This document shows, in pieces, positions 33,433 to 41,145 of a stretch of DNA of 42,699 bases (the stretch's first letter is position 1; each line of letters opens with the position of its first letter). The DNA is from Candidatus Oleihabitans oleiphilus (GTDB lineage: Bacteria > Atribacterota > Phoenicimicrobiia > Phoenicimicrobiales > Stramentimicrobiaceae): positions 1-42,699 of the forward strand of contig JAGPKD010000005.1 of the NCBI GenBank assembly GCA_018054125.1. Direction: 5' to 3'. The notes beneath the pieces are model-generated. The model saw nothing but the letters and a program-made list of their open reading frames with translations, made no database searches and had not been told where the DNA came from. Made by a program: the position numbers and the translations under genes.

Positions 33433-34215
33433 TTAAGTCTGAAATTGAAATCCCAGGCGAGCAGAAATTTCTTGACAGGTACTAATTAGTTCATCTTTCA
33501 GATGGTTTTGATTCCCTTCATTTAGGCGATAAGCAGGACCTGAAATGCTTACCGCAGCAACTACCTTACCCTGGTAATTTCTGATAGGTGCAGCAATACA
33601 GCGAACGTCTTTTTCGTTCTCCTCTCTATCTAAGGCAAAACCTTCTTGTTCAATTTTGTTAAGTTCTTCTATCAATTTTTGTTTGTCAGTAATGGTATTT
33701 TCAGTAAGTTTAAAAAGTTCCATTCTAGCTAATAATTGTTCTCTTTTAGCTAAGGGAAGAAAAGCTAATATGGTTTTCCCTAAGGCAGTACAATGCAGAG
33801 GTGCCCGTTTACCAACATAAGAAATCATTCTAATAGTTTGTGATGATTCCTCTTTAGCTAAATAAAGAACATTAGTATCCTCTAAAATTGCCAGATGAAC
33901 GGTTTCATTACATTTTTTGGCTAATTCTTTTAAATATGGTCTTGCTTCTTTTACCAGGTCAATTTGGTTAAGTTTGGCCATCCCTAATTCTAATAGCTTC
34001 ATACCCAGTTGGTATTTTTGGGTAAGGGGATCCTGTTCTACATAGCCACCGTATTTTAAAGTATCCAGTATACGATGTACGGTGCTAGGATAATAATCCA
34101 GTCTTTCACTGATTTCAGTCATACTCAGGGGGGCATCATTTTTTAGCAATATTTCCAGAACTAAGAAAGCTTTCTTTAATACTTTTATGGGGTAATTTGG
34201 GGTTATTTCGTTCAT
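33433..34215 (-). CDS. IclR-family transcriptional regulator (KdgR-like)
   Basis: A 260-residue one-component regulator. The winged helix-turn-helix (about 10-65) includes PLSMTEISERLDYYPSTVHR; the effector-binding domain (about 85-255) includes YLAKEESSQTIRMISYVGKRAPLHCTALGKTILA (quoted in part: GKRAPLHCTALGKTILA) and RCIAAPIRNYQGKVVAAVSISGP-like segments. It is the first gene before kdgA and kdgK, so the natural effector is KDG or KDPG. Site A begins 16 nt before its ATG, implying autoregulation, and the same operator occurs at two other operons. Confidence 0.92.
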   Translation of the reverse strand: MNEITPNYPIKVLKKAFLVLEILLKNDAPLSMTEISERLDYYPSTVHRILDTLKYGGYVEQDPLTQKYQLGMKLLELGMAKLNQIDLVKEARPYLKELAKKCNETVHLAILEDTNVLYLAKEESSQTIRMISYVGKRAPLHCTALGKTILAFLPLAKREQLLARMELFKLTENTITDKQKLIEELNKIEQEGFALDREENEKDVRCIAAPIRNYQGKVVAAVSISGPAYRLNEGNQNHLKDELISTCQEISARLGFQFQT

Positions 34216-34230
34216 TTTAATTATATTTAT

Positions 34231-34256
34231 ATTCTATAGTATAGAATACCTTTCTA
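34231..34256 (-). promoter_or_regulatory. Candidate IclR-family operator, site A
   Basis: ATTCTAT-AGT-ATAGAAT (34231-34247), then N4-5 and TTCTA (34252-34256). It begins 4 bases after the expected iclR transcription start and ends 16 nt before the ATG, so a bound dimer would block initiation or early elongation. Confidence 0.75.
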
Positions 34257-34266
34257 AATAATATCT

Positions 34267-34295
34267 ATTATACAACAAATTATATTAATTTTCAA
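34267..34295 (-). promoter_or_regulatory. Sigma-A promoter of iclR-kdgA-kdgK-dctPQM
   Basis: On the minus strand TTGAAA (34290-34295) and TATAAT (34267-34272) are 17 bases apart. Start predicted near 34260. Same promoter-operator layout as sites B and C. Confidence 0.75.
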
Positions 34296-34335
34296 TATTT
34301 CAATTCTTAAAAACACTTTCATCTTTAACTTATTA

Positions 34336-35376
34336 CTAGGGATGAAGTACGATTTTAATCGATTCTCTCTTTTTGGCAATCTGATAAGCCTTATTGATTT
34401 CTTCTAATTTAATAATATGAGTAATTAATGGTTTTACTTTCATCTTTTTCTGGGAATAAAGTTGCAGGGCAAGAAGATAATCAGCCCAGGTAAAACCCTG
34501 TAATCCTTTAAGTTGTTTTTCTTCTCTTACTACATTCCATGGTTTAAAAGAAATTTCTTTGCCCGCAAATCCACTGCCACCCATCAGGAGTAAGCCTCCC
34601 ACCCCTAATATCTCCATACCCTGAGAAACCGCTTCAGGATTACCGGTAGCCTCTACCACTACATCAGCTCCTTTTCCTTGAGTAAGATCCAAAACCTCTT
34701 TAATAACATCAGTTTTATCTCCATTGACGACCTTATTTGCTCCCAGTTCAGTAGCAACTTCTAATCTTTGTTCATCATCATTTAAACCAATCATGATACA
34801 ATAGCCAGCTCCAGCAGCTAGAGCAGATTGAAGTAAGAGAAGACCGAAAGGGCCGGGACCTAACAACACCACTGTACTTCCCGGTTTGAGACAATTCGTT
34901 CGGAAAGCTCTAACGGAAGTAGTCATTAGCTCCAGCAAAGTAGCTTCATCATCAGAGATATACTCCGGAACAGGGAATAGTATATCCTCAGAAGCAACTA
35001 CATATTCAGCAAAACATCCCGGTGAGTCTATACCCAGATGATCCCAATTGCGACAGAAGTGAAATAATCCAATTTTACAACCATAACAATTGCCACAACC
35101 CTTAATATCACTGCTGGTAACCCGCTCACCCACTCTAATTCTGGTAACATTTCTACCAACTTCTACAACTTCACCTGCCAATTCATGTCCAGGTATCATA
35201 GGTAATTTTACCTTACCATGTCTGCCCATAAAGTGATTTTCTATAATGGCTACATCTGTTCCACAAAATCCAGCGGCTTTTACTTTCACCAATGCCTCAT
35301 CTGGACCGGGAGCAGGAATAGGTATATCCTTAATAATACACTCTTCTTTTTGATCTAATTTTACTGCTGCTTTCAT
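34336..35376 (-). CDS. Zinc-dependent alcohol/polyol dehydrogenase (MDR family)
   Basis: NAD(P)-dependent dehydrogenase of 346 residues, sorbitol/threonine dehydrogenase-like. Catalytic zinc ligands are C38 (GFCGTD) with H64/E65 (PGHELAGEV); the structural zinc site C94, C97, C100 and C108 is complete. The cofactor loop is LGPGPFGLLLLQSALAAGA. It is the last gene of the dctPQM-kduI series and probably oxidises a sugar acid such as an aldonate or uronate derivative; the exact substrate cannot be read. Confidence 0.87.
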   Translation of the reverse strand: MKAAVKLDQKEECIIKDIPIPAPGPDEALVKVKAAGFCGTDVAIIENHFMGRHGKVKLPMIPGHELAGEVVEVGRNVTRIRVGERVTSSDIKGCGNCYGCKIGLFHFCRNWDHLGIDSPGCFAEYVVASEDILFPVPEYISDDEATLLELMTTSVRAFRTNCLKPGSTVVLLGPGPFGLLLLQSALAAGAGYCIMIGLNDDEQRLEVATELGANKVVNGDKTDVIKEVLDLTQGKGADVVVEATGNPEAVSQGMEILGVGGLLLMGGSGFAGKEISFKPWNVVREEKQLKGLQGFTWADYLLALQLYSQKKMKVKPLITHIIKLEEINKAYQIAKKRESIKIVLHP

Positions 35377-35412
35377 CTTTCTAATCTCCTCAATTATTAA
35401 TGATTATCAATA

Positions 35413-36459
35413 TTACAGTTTTATTAATTTTCCTTCTTTTGTGGAAGCATATACGGCTAACACTATTTGTAGGGCAATTCGGCCATCCTCTCCTCGGGCA
35501 CCTTTCTCAATCTCTTTATCTAATTTGACACAATCGACAAAATGCCTTATCTCATTTACATAACCCAAAGAGTGCTCTTCATCTACTGCCGGAAAGGTCC
35601 AGCCTTTAGTAGTATCTGCTTTTTCAATAGCATACCCATATCCAACCTGGCTATAAACCAGAAGGGGGGAACCATGGGTCAGTTCAATTTTAATATTTCC
35701 TTTGCTGCCATAAATTTCAATTTTATTATCCATACCACCAAAGGTAATATAATTTCCTTCTATCAATCCAAAGGTATTATCCTCAAATGTTAATATTCCA
35801 GCTGCCCAGTCTTCCCCTTCAAATTCAGTATGCAGTAAATTTTGATGTGCACCTTGACTTGTTTTTCCCAAAACTTCTCTCACATTTTTCTCTTTAAACC
35901 AGTTCACAAACCCGGCTGGATGTATTCCTAAATGAATCATTGCGCCTCCGCCACAATATTTCACTTTCTGGGCATAAAGAGAATGGGAGCCGCCATGACT
36001 TTCCTTTGCCTTTATATACAGAATATCACCAATAGCTCCTTCTTTATATATTTCTTTAGCTCTCATAAGAGATGGGGCAAAAATCCAGTCTTCAGCATAC
36101 ATTAATTTTACTTTATTTTCCTGGCAAGCTTTAATCATTCTATCGCAATCTTCCAGGGTAGTCGCTAAAGGTTTTTCACAAACCACATGTTTACCGGCAC
36201 TGGCAGCATGAGAGACAACTTCACTATGCAGAAAATTTGGGACACAAACACTAACCATCTGTATATCTTCTTTTTCCAGCATCTCCCGATAATCACTATA
36301 AGCCTTTGGTATTTTAAACTGCGTACAAAAATTATCGAGATTATCTACAGCAGCTGCTGCTACCAGATCGACATCCGGGCATCGCTGATAGGCATTGGCA
36401 TGCAAACCAGCAGCAAATCTGGATCCTATGATACCTACTTTGACTTTAACCACTTTCAT
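35413..36459 (-). CDS. Gfo/Idh/MocA-family oxidoreductase 2
   Basis: NAD(P)-dependent sugar dehydrogenase of 348 residues. Rossmann motif VGIIGSRFAAGLH (8-20), with S-R replacing the usual G-x of the loop; EKP at 95-97. AEDWIFAPSLMRAKEI and GGGAMIHLGIHPAGFVNW are shared subgroup features with the member at 24958-26148. It lies 36 nt before the zinc dehydrogenase. Two such enzymes in two operons under one operator suggest successive or parallel oxidation of the imported acids. Confidence 0.82.
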   Translation of the reverse strand: MKVVKVKVGIIGSRFAAGLHANAYQRCPDVDLVAAAAVDNLDNFCTQFKIPKAYSDYREMLEKEDIQMVSVCVPNFLHSEVVSHAASAGKHVVCEKPLATTLEDCDRMIKACQENKVKLMYAEDWIFAPSLMRAKEIYKEGAIGDILYIKAKESHGGSHSLYAQKVKYCGGGAMIHLGIHPAGFVNWFKEKNVREVLGKTSQGAHQNLLHTEFEGEDWAAGILTFEDNTFGLIEGNYITFGGMDNKIEIYGSKGNIKIELTHGSPLLVYSQVGYGYAIEKADTTKGWTFPAVDEEHSLGYVNEIRHFVDCVKLDKEIEKGARGEDGRIALQIVLAVYASTKEGKLIKL

Positions 36460-36613
36460 CTTCTCCTTTACAGGTTATTTTCTATTAATAATTACCATAT
36501 CTGATATCTAAAGATTCCGAAAGAAATTTCAAGGCGATATATTTAATTTATTAATCCAATTTATTATGGAATGCTAAAAATAATATTTTTCAATGATTAT
36601 TAAAATATTTTAC

Positions 36614-37444
36614 TTATTGTAAATCATTAAATGGTATCTCATCCATATCTGTAAACGTCTGATTCTCTCCAGCCATTCCCCAGATAAGAGTATAATTACT
36701 GGTGCCTACACCAGAATGAATAGACCAGCCAGGTGCAATTAATGCTTCTTCATTTCTGGTAATGATATGGCGGGTTTCTGTTGGTTCACCGATGATATTA
36801 ACTATGATGGCCTCTTCTTTTAATTCAAAAAACAAAAATACCTCTGTCTTTCTGGTATGAGTATGACCAGGTATATTACACCAGACATTGCCTGGTTCCA
36901 CCGCTGTCATTCCCATAGTTAATTGACTTGTTTGTATTGTTTCTGGAACTATATATTTATAGAGCACTCGCTTACTGGCGCCTTCAGCTGAGCCAAGAGG
37001 AATTGGTTCAACCATATCAAACTCAATTTTTTTGGTGGGATAGGCTTGATGAGCAGTGGTGCATACAAAATAAAACTTAGCCAATTCTTCCTGGTTCTTA
37101 CTTAAAAATTGAATGTCATGTACTTTCATGCCAACATACAATAAGTCCTTATAATTTAAAACATATTCCTCACCGTCTACTTTAATAATGCCGGTATAAC
37201 TAATATTAATAATTCCTATTTCTCTTCTTTCCAGAAGGTAATCAGTTCCGGTAATCTTTCTGGTATCATCTATAGTAAGAGGTCCTTGAGGACAGATACC
37301 ACCGACAATCATTCTATCAAAATGAGTATAAACCATTTTCATCTTTCCAGGAATAAATAATCCCGGAATAAGCATTTCCTTCCGTAAGCCTTCTGTAGTC
37401 AGGCTTTTAATATATTGTGCATTGAATGCTTGCCTTATTTCCAT
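36614..37444 (-). CDS. kduI: 5-keto-4-deoxyuronate isomerase
   Basis: Zinc cupin, 276 residues, turning 5-keto-4-deoxyuronate (DKI, from unsaturated oligouronides) into 2,5-diketo-3-deoxygluconate. Zinc ligands are visible as H194, H196 and E201 in NIPGHTHTRKTEVFLFFEL and H243 in PGWSIHSGVGTSNY, the same order as in E. coli KduI. The opening RQAFNAQYIKSLTTEGLR also matches. It follows dctM by 67 nt under the site C promoter, pointing to breakdown products of pectin-like polymers as the TRAP substrate. Confidence 0.93.
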   Translation of the reverse strand: MEIRQAFNAQYIKSLTTEGLRKEMLIPGLFIPGKMKMVYTHFDRMIVGGICPQGPLTIDDTRKITGTDYLLERREIGIINISYTGIIKVDGEEYVLNYKDLLYVGMKVHDIQFLSKNQEELAKFYFVCTTAHQAYPTKKIEFDMVEPIPLGSAEGASKRVLYKYIVPETIQTSQLTMGMTAVEPGNVWCNIPGHTHTRKTEVFLFFELKEEAIIVNIIGEPTETRHIITRNEEALIAPGWSIHSGVGTSNYTLIWGMAGENQTFTDMDEIPFNDLQ

Positions 37445-37511
37445 TTTATTTTTTCTTGAAAACCTCCTTTTTAATTCATTCCTAAATACACAAAATCAAA
37501 TACAAAATAAT

Positions 37512-38807
37512 TTAATATACAGAAAGGGGCATAAATTTAAGCGGCAGGTAAAGTACCAGCTGCGGAAAAAGGACAAGTAATATAACTACAATAGCCATTA
37601 CCAGATAAAATGGTAAGAATTCACCTACCACCTCTGAGATATTTACCTTCCCTACCGCACAGGCTACAAATAGTACACAACCCACCGGCGGTGTAACTAA
37701 ACCAATTGCCAAGGCAATATTGACAATTGTTCCATAAAGTAAGGGGCTTATTCCTAAACTTATTGCGACAGGTAAAAAAACAGGCGTGGTAAGCAAAATA
37801 ACAGGGTCATTATCCATCACACAGCCAATGGCAAGCATAAAAGCAATTATAAGCAACAGAAAAATAGTGGGATTAGAGGTTACCGATAAAAACCAATCTG
37901 CGATTAAACTGGGAATATGATGGAGAGCTAATATCCAGCCTAAAGGTGTAGTAGCACCAATCAACAATAACGATATTGCTGAGGTTACCCCGGTAGTAAT
38001 TAAACAATCATAAAGTTTTTTCAGGGTTAATTCTTTTAGATATATTCCCAATCCCAAGGCATAGAAAACTGCCACCACTGCCGCTTCCGTAGCAGTAAAG
38101 ATTCCACTGAATATACCCCCTAAGATAATAATAGGCAAAATCAGGACTGGTATGGCTTGATAAGCATCTTTAATTATTTGACGAAAGGGAACTCGAGGAT
38201 GCCTGGGATAGTTCCTGATCTTTCCTTTATACATACATAACAAAATCTGAGCAACACCTACTAAGATACCCGGAATGATACCTGACAAAAAGAGGGCACT
38301 TACCGAGGAATTAGATACCCAGGCATAAATAATAAGGGGGATACTAGGAGGAATAATAATTCCAATAGTTGAAGAGGCACCAGTCACTGCTACACTAAAA
38401 GGCCTATCATATCCTTCTTCAATCATAGCATTCATAATCATGGCACTGGCTCCAGCAGTGTCGGCTGTAGCAGAACCGGACATACCTGCAAATATCATAG
38501 AGACAAGTACATTTACAATAGCCAGCCCACTTCTTACAAAACCTATTACTGAGCTAATAAAAGATACTAATCTCTTTACAATGCTGGTAGAGGTCATAAT
38601 ATTGGCCGCTAACATAAAGAAAGGGACAGCTAACAAAGGAAAAGAATTAATGCCGCCTATTAATTTTTGTCCTATTAAAGAAACAGGAATGGGTATATCG
38701 CCAAACCTTAATATGATCCAGGAAGTAGCAATAATAGCATAAACAATGGGAAAATTAAGAATGATAAAAAAACCTAAAATGCCTAAAAAAACCAAAACTA
38801 TAGTCAT
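37512..38807 (-). CDS. dctM: TRAP transporter large permease DctM (system 3)
   Basis: Inner-membrane protein of 431 residues with about 12 spans. Family blocks include SFPLLAVPFFMLAANIMTS, FAGMSGSATADTAGASAMI, GIIIPPSIPLIIYAWVSNSS and LAIGLVTPPVGCVLFVAC. Its start lies 10 nt after the dctQ stop, so translation is probably coupled. It is diverged from the system 2 DctM. Confidence 0.93.
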   Translation of the reverse strand: MTIVLVFLGILGFFIILNFPIVYAIIATSWIILRFGDIPIPVSLIGQKLIGGINSFPLLAVPFFMLAANIMTSTSIVKRLVSFISSVIGFVRSGLAIVNVLVSMIFAGMSGSATADTAGASAMIMNAMIEEGYDRPFSVAVTGASSTIGIIIPPSIPLIIYAWVSNSSVSALFLSGIIPGILVGVAQILLCMYKGKIRNYPRHPRVPFRQIIKDAYQAIPVLILPIIILGGIFSGIFTATEAAVVAVFYALGLGIYLKELTLKKLYDCLITTGVTSAISLLLIGATTPLGWILALHHIPSLIADWFLSVTSNPTIFLLLIIAFMLAIGCVMDNDPVILLTTPVFLPVAISLGISPLLYGTIVNIALAIGLVTPPVGCVLFVACAVGKVNISEVVGEFLPFYLVMAIVVILLVLFPQLVLYLPLKFMPLSVY

Positions 38808-38817
38808 TTAATATCCA

Positions 38818-39348
38818 TTATCCTTTCTCTATTATTCTTTTTTCTCGTATTCTAACTATTTCTTCCTTAATATATAATAATATGTCCTCTAAAATATAAC
38901 AACATGATAAAATTCCTCCAGTTAAAACCGCTGAATAAACATAAGACATACTAATATGTAAGGCAGGACTTATCTGTCTTAATGTTAACTTACTTAGATA
39001 TACTCCATTTATCACCATCACATCCAAAATTAATATAAAAAGAAAAATATCTAATATAAATTTTAAACGTTTATATGCTGTTTCCGGAATTTTTTTGGTC
39101 AAAATATCAACTGAAAAATGCGATTTTCTCTTTATTCCTACTGCCGCCGCTAAAAGAACAATCCATATCAGGAGAAAGCGTGATGTTTCTTCAGTCCAGG
39201 CAAGAGGAGAATTTAATATATATCTGAATATAACCTGTAGCAGTACTACTACGGAAAGAATTGCTACCATTACTGCTATGATCATTTCAACTATGTTAGA
39301 TTTCCTTAAGATTTTTAAATATTTCAAGATTATTTCAATTATTATCAT
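38818..39348 (-). CDS. dctQ: TRAP transporter small permease DctQ (system 3)
   Basis: A 176-residue four-span membrane protein. PLAWTEETSRFLLIWIVLLA and the following AAAVGIKRKSHFSVDIL are the DctQ hallmark (W-x-EE-x-x-RFLLIW). It lies 211 nt downstream of dctP with no strong ribosome-binding site before the ATG at 39348. Confidence 0.9.
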   Translation of the reverse strand: MIIIEIILKYLKILRKSNIVEMIIAVMVAILSVVVLLQVIFRYILNSPLAWTEETSRFLLIWIVLLAAAVGIKRKSHFSVDILTKKIPETAYKRLKFILDIFLFILILDVMVINGVYLSKLTLRQISPALHISMSYVYSAVLTGGILSCCYILEDILLYIKEEIVRIREKRIIEKG

Positions 39349-39468
39349 TTAAAATATTTGATTCCTTCCACATTGCTATATTTTTTTCAGAATCAGTCAG
39401 TACTATTTATTAAGCAAATCAACCTTTAAAAAAAACTGGTATTTACTTTATTATTAAATTTTCATGTT

Positions 39469-39486
39469 AATGGACTATGTAGCAGA
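39469..39486 (+). repeat. 18-nt motif, inverted partner at 40685-40702
   Basis: AATGGACTATGTAGCAGA here and its reverse complement at 40685-40702 (17 of 18 match) flank dctP3 on both sides. In the dctP3 transcript the two could base-pair across the gene. Function unknown; it may be chance in AT-rich DNA, although the match is long. Confidence 0.4.
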
Positions 39487-39559
39487 TTTTTTACTATTAT
39501 CCTCTTAATATTATTAAATTTTTAAAGGCTTATGAAGTAACAAAAAATTAATAATTTGA

Positions 39560-40561
39560 TTATTCGACTGACATTACAAAATCAAAAAACTCACTTCCAT
39601 ACTCTTTGACAGCAGTTTCCCACATCGGAGTAACAGCTTTTTTAAACTCTTCCTTATCAACCTCAGTAATGGTGGCTCCTAATTTCTCTACGGCTTCTCT
39701 CGCATCAATTGTTAATTTTGCCCAGGATTCACGTCCTGCCTCTATAAATGCTGGTAAAGTTTGTAGTAACACTGTCTTATCGGCTTCAGAAAGTTTTTCC
39801 CAGGTTTTGGTACTAACCAATAATCCTGTTATATCAATGGTATGCATGTCCAAAGCATAATAGGGAGCTCCTTCATAATGTTTCTGGGTATAATAAGCCC
39901 CAAAATCATTTTCCGCTCCATCTAGCACCCCTGTTTGCAAGGCACTATAAACTTCACCATATGCCATGGGAACAGCCTTTGCACCAAGCAGGTTCACCAT
40001 ATTAATATAGACATCATTTTCCATGACTCTGATTTTTAAATTAGCCAGATCTTTTACACTGTACACCGGTTTCTTGGTATAGAAGCATCTTCCTCCTCCA
40101 CATATCCAGCCTAAACTGAGAAATCCTACATTTTGTTCTTCAATATAGGCATTCATTTTGTATGATAAACCCGAATCAAGAATTCTAATAAGATGATCTA
40201 CATCTTTAAATATGTAGGGAAGGCTTAACACATTAATCTGGGGAGCAAAGCTACCAAAAGGTCCAAGAGAGGTTGTGCAAAAGTCTATGGTGCCCATCTG
40301 TACACCTTCAATCAGTTCCCTTTCGTATCCTAATACTGCATTAGAATATACTTCAAGCTTAATTTCTCCATTACTTGCTTTATCTATTGCTTCTGCCCAG
40401 GCTGCAAAAGCGATATGGTAGGGGTATTCTTCTGTGCTGTCGTCACCAGAACGAAGTACCAGTCTCGGCTCCGCAGCTGAGACTGATAATGATACTAAAA
40501 ATATCGCTGTTAAAAGAATCAACAATACTGATATTAATTTTTTAAAATCTTTGGTAATCAT
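39560..40561 (-). CDS. dctP: TRAP transporter solute-binding protein DctP (system 3)
   Basis: Secreted binding protein of 333 residues with a signal peptide (KKLISVLLILLTAIFLVSLS, cleavage at VSA-AE). Ligand arginine R178 is in VKDLANLKIRVMENDVY; MAYGEVYSALQTGVLDGAEND is the hinge block and ENDF the tail of it. It resembles the YiaO/SiaP-like uronate-binding clade by the ANLKIRVM-ND segment. AAGGAGG precedes the ATG. Its leader is about 410 nt long from the site C promoter. Confidence 0.92.
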   Translation of the reverse strand: MITKDFKKLISVLLILLTAIFLVSLSVSAAEPRLVLRSGDDSTEEYPYHIAFAAWAEAIDKASNGEIKLEVYSNAVLGYERELIEGVQMGTIDFCTTSLGPFGSFAPQINVLSLPYIFKDVDHLIRILDSGLSYKMNAYIEEQNVGFLSLGWICGGGRCFYTKKPVYSVKDLANLKIRVMENDVYINMVNLLGAKAVPMAYGEVYSALQTGVLDGAENDFGAYYTQKHYEGAPYYALDMHTIDITGLLVSTKTWEKLSEADKTVLLQTLPAFIEAGRESWAKLTIDAREAVEKLGATITEVDKEEFKKAVTPMWETAVKEYGSEFFDFVMSVE

Positions 40562-40770
40562 TTTTATGATTGCCTCCTTATTTGATAATAATTATTAAGC
40601 TTTTAAGTACCATTAAGTTTTAAACTGAATACCTAATTAGTTGTAAGTTTTTTGTTACCTCTTAACCCAAATCATGAAAATTATTCTACTACATAGTCCA
40701 TTTTTCTAAGAAAATTATCAATAAGATTTTTTATCTAAACATATTTATTTATCAAATATTATTTAGCTAT

Positions 40771-40778
40771 CCCTCCTT
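40771..40778 (-). promoter_or_regulatory. Orphan Shine-Dalgarno-like motif in the dctP3 leader
   Basis: AAGGAGGG on the minus strand, 209 nt before dctP3. The first possible start (TTG) is about 17 nt downstream and opens only six codons. Confidence 0.4.
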
Positions 40779-40940
40779 GCTATTTTTCAATTTTAAAAAG
40801 TTACTTTTATATAGGCAATTAAATAAACAGACAGAAGCAGTAAAGTAAACTAATTACCTTATTTCTTGGAAATTACGATATTATTAAAAAATATTTGCAA
40901 AGTAATGATTTAAATTGCGAAGCGAATTTATATTATCTTA

Positions 40941-40966
40941 ATTCTATATAATAGAATATATTTCTA
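40941..40966 (-). promoter_or_regulatory. Candidate IclR-family operator, site C
   Basis: ATTCTAT-ATA-ATAGAAT (40941-40957), then TTCTA (40962-40966). Orientation and spacing equal sites A and B. It lies about 9-35 bases downstream of the expected start of the dctPQM-kduI operon. Confidence 0.75.
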
Positions 40967-40981
40967 CAATAATGCAAAACA

Positions 40982-41010
40982 ATTATATACTGACTAGTTA
41001 AAATTGTCAA
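40982..41010 (-). promoter_or_regulatory. Consensus sigma-A promoter of dctPQM-kduI-Gfo-ADH
   Basis: On the minus strand TTGACA (41005-41010) and TATAAT (40982-40987), both perfect, are 17 bases apart. Start predicted near 40975. Confidence 0.82.
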
Positions 41011-41145
41011 ATTTATCCTGAATAATTTTTGTTTTGGGGAGCCATATTACAAAACATTTTTCAAACTAAGGTGAGGAAAATTACATAACACGTGGACTAA
41101 TTATTGTCTTTAAAAATATTTTATTTAAGGCATTTTCCTTATTCT

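Larger units (their letters stand above)
40562..41145. other. 584-bp non-coding region: long dctP3 leader, operator C and promoter
   Basis: No gene is supported. On the minus strand it holds, in order, the end of the TPP-enzyme operon, a consensus promoter (40982-41010), operator C (40941-40966), an orphan SD (40771-40778), the 18-nt inverted motif (40685-40702) and the dctP3 ribosome-binding site. The leader is AT-rich and shows no recognisable riboswitch. Confidence 0.7.

Noticed and set aside
40562-40975. Riboswitch in the 410-nt dctP3 leader
   Set aside because: No stable conserved stems, junctions or terminator/anti-terminator pair recognisable in this AT-rich leader.
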